Positions 5,540 to 5,621 of a stretch of DNA of 5,621 bases are shown here, in pieces; the first letter of the stretch is position 1; each line of letters begins with the position of its first letter. Under the pieces are notes generated by a model. It was not told the origin of the DNA and searched no databases. It saw nothing but the letters and a program-made list of their open reading frames with translations. This DNA is from Clostridia bacterium (GTDB lineage Bacteria; Bacillota_A; Clostridia; Christensenellales; Borkfalkiaceae). The position numbers and the translations under genes are program-made. The stretch is taken from contig JAFQBR010000308.1 in the NCBI GenBank assembly GCA_017399665.1, forward strand, positions 1-5,621, read 5' to 3'.

Positions 5540-5621
5540 TTACAGCTCGGAATTTTCGTCTTGGTTTAAGGGTAGTCCCTCAACAGAACCAAATGCAACC
5601 TCGCTTTCTTCAGGGTCAACC
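5540..5621 (-). CDS. C-terminal end of an unidentified minus-strand protein, cut by the window edge
   Basis: On the minus strand an open frame enters at the right edge and ends with TAA at 5542-5540, giving 26 visible residues from VDPEESEVAFGSVEG to the final NQDENSEL. The tail is acidic (eight Asp/Glu, no Lys or Arg), polar and probably disordered. Its stop lies 20 bp from the bidirectional terminator, the position expected for a real 3' end. Too little is visible to name the product. The plus strand is also open here, so the call rests on context and composition. Confidence 0.5.
   Translation of the reverse strand, partial: VDPEESEVAFGSVEGLPLNQDENSEL

Overview
The window looks like a chromosomal segment of a low-GC, Gram-positive-type bacterium, most likely an uncultured member of the Clostridia. 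This is inferred from AT-rich intergenic DNA, good GGAGG-type ribosome sites, intrinsic terminators, a two-RCK TrkA paired with TrkH, a protein resembling the mostly Firmicutes DUF4867 family, and a bacterial collagen-like gene of the kind common in spore-forming Firmicutes. No rRNA, tRNA, CRISPR array, transposase or phage gene is visible.

Left end (1-603): the minus strand carries the start of a collagen-like gene that runs off the left edge. It has a short cysteine-rich N-terminus followed by an unbroken Gly-X-Y tract built from near-identical 45-bp units. A divergent, AT-rich intergenic region of about 270 bp follows. It holds a 14-bp palindrome with TATAAT on both strands, a well-formed TTGACA-17-TATTAT promoter and a small 5'-UTR hairpin serving the next gene. 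That gene (604-1458, plus strand) encodes a membrane protein of the DUF1295 / steroid 5-alpha-reductase-like family and ends at a clear intrinsic terminator.

Centre (1541-5201): an extended -10 promoter precedes a probable operon of trkA, trkH and a DUF4867 cupin-like gene. TrkH is the potassium-conducting membrane subunit and TrkA its cytosolic nucleotide-sensing ring protein, so together they form a complete Trk potassium uptake system. The third gene has its own strong ribosome site 37 nt after trkH. Its function is unknown, and its link to potassium is positional only.

Right end (5198-5621): two head-to-tail, non-coding elements of about 121 and 126 bp lie 5 bp apart. They share their terminal sequences and differ in their cores, and each can fold into one long imperfect hairpin. 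The first overlaps the stop codon of the DUF4867 gene. They resemble MITE-like or structured intergenic repeats and are the least explained part of the window. A perfect 12-bp-stem bidirectional terminator follows, and then the 3' end of a convergent minus-strand gene of unknown function enters from the right edge.
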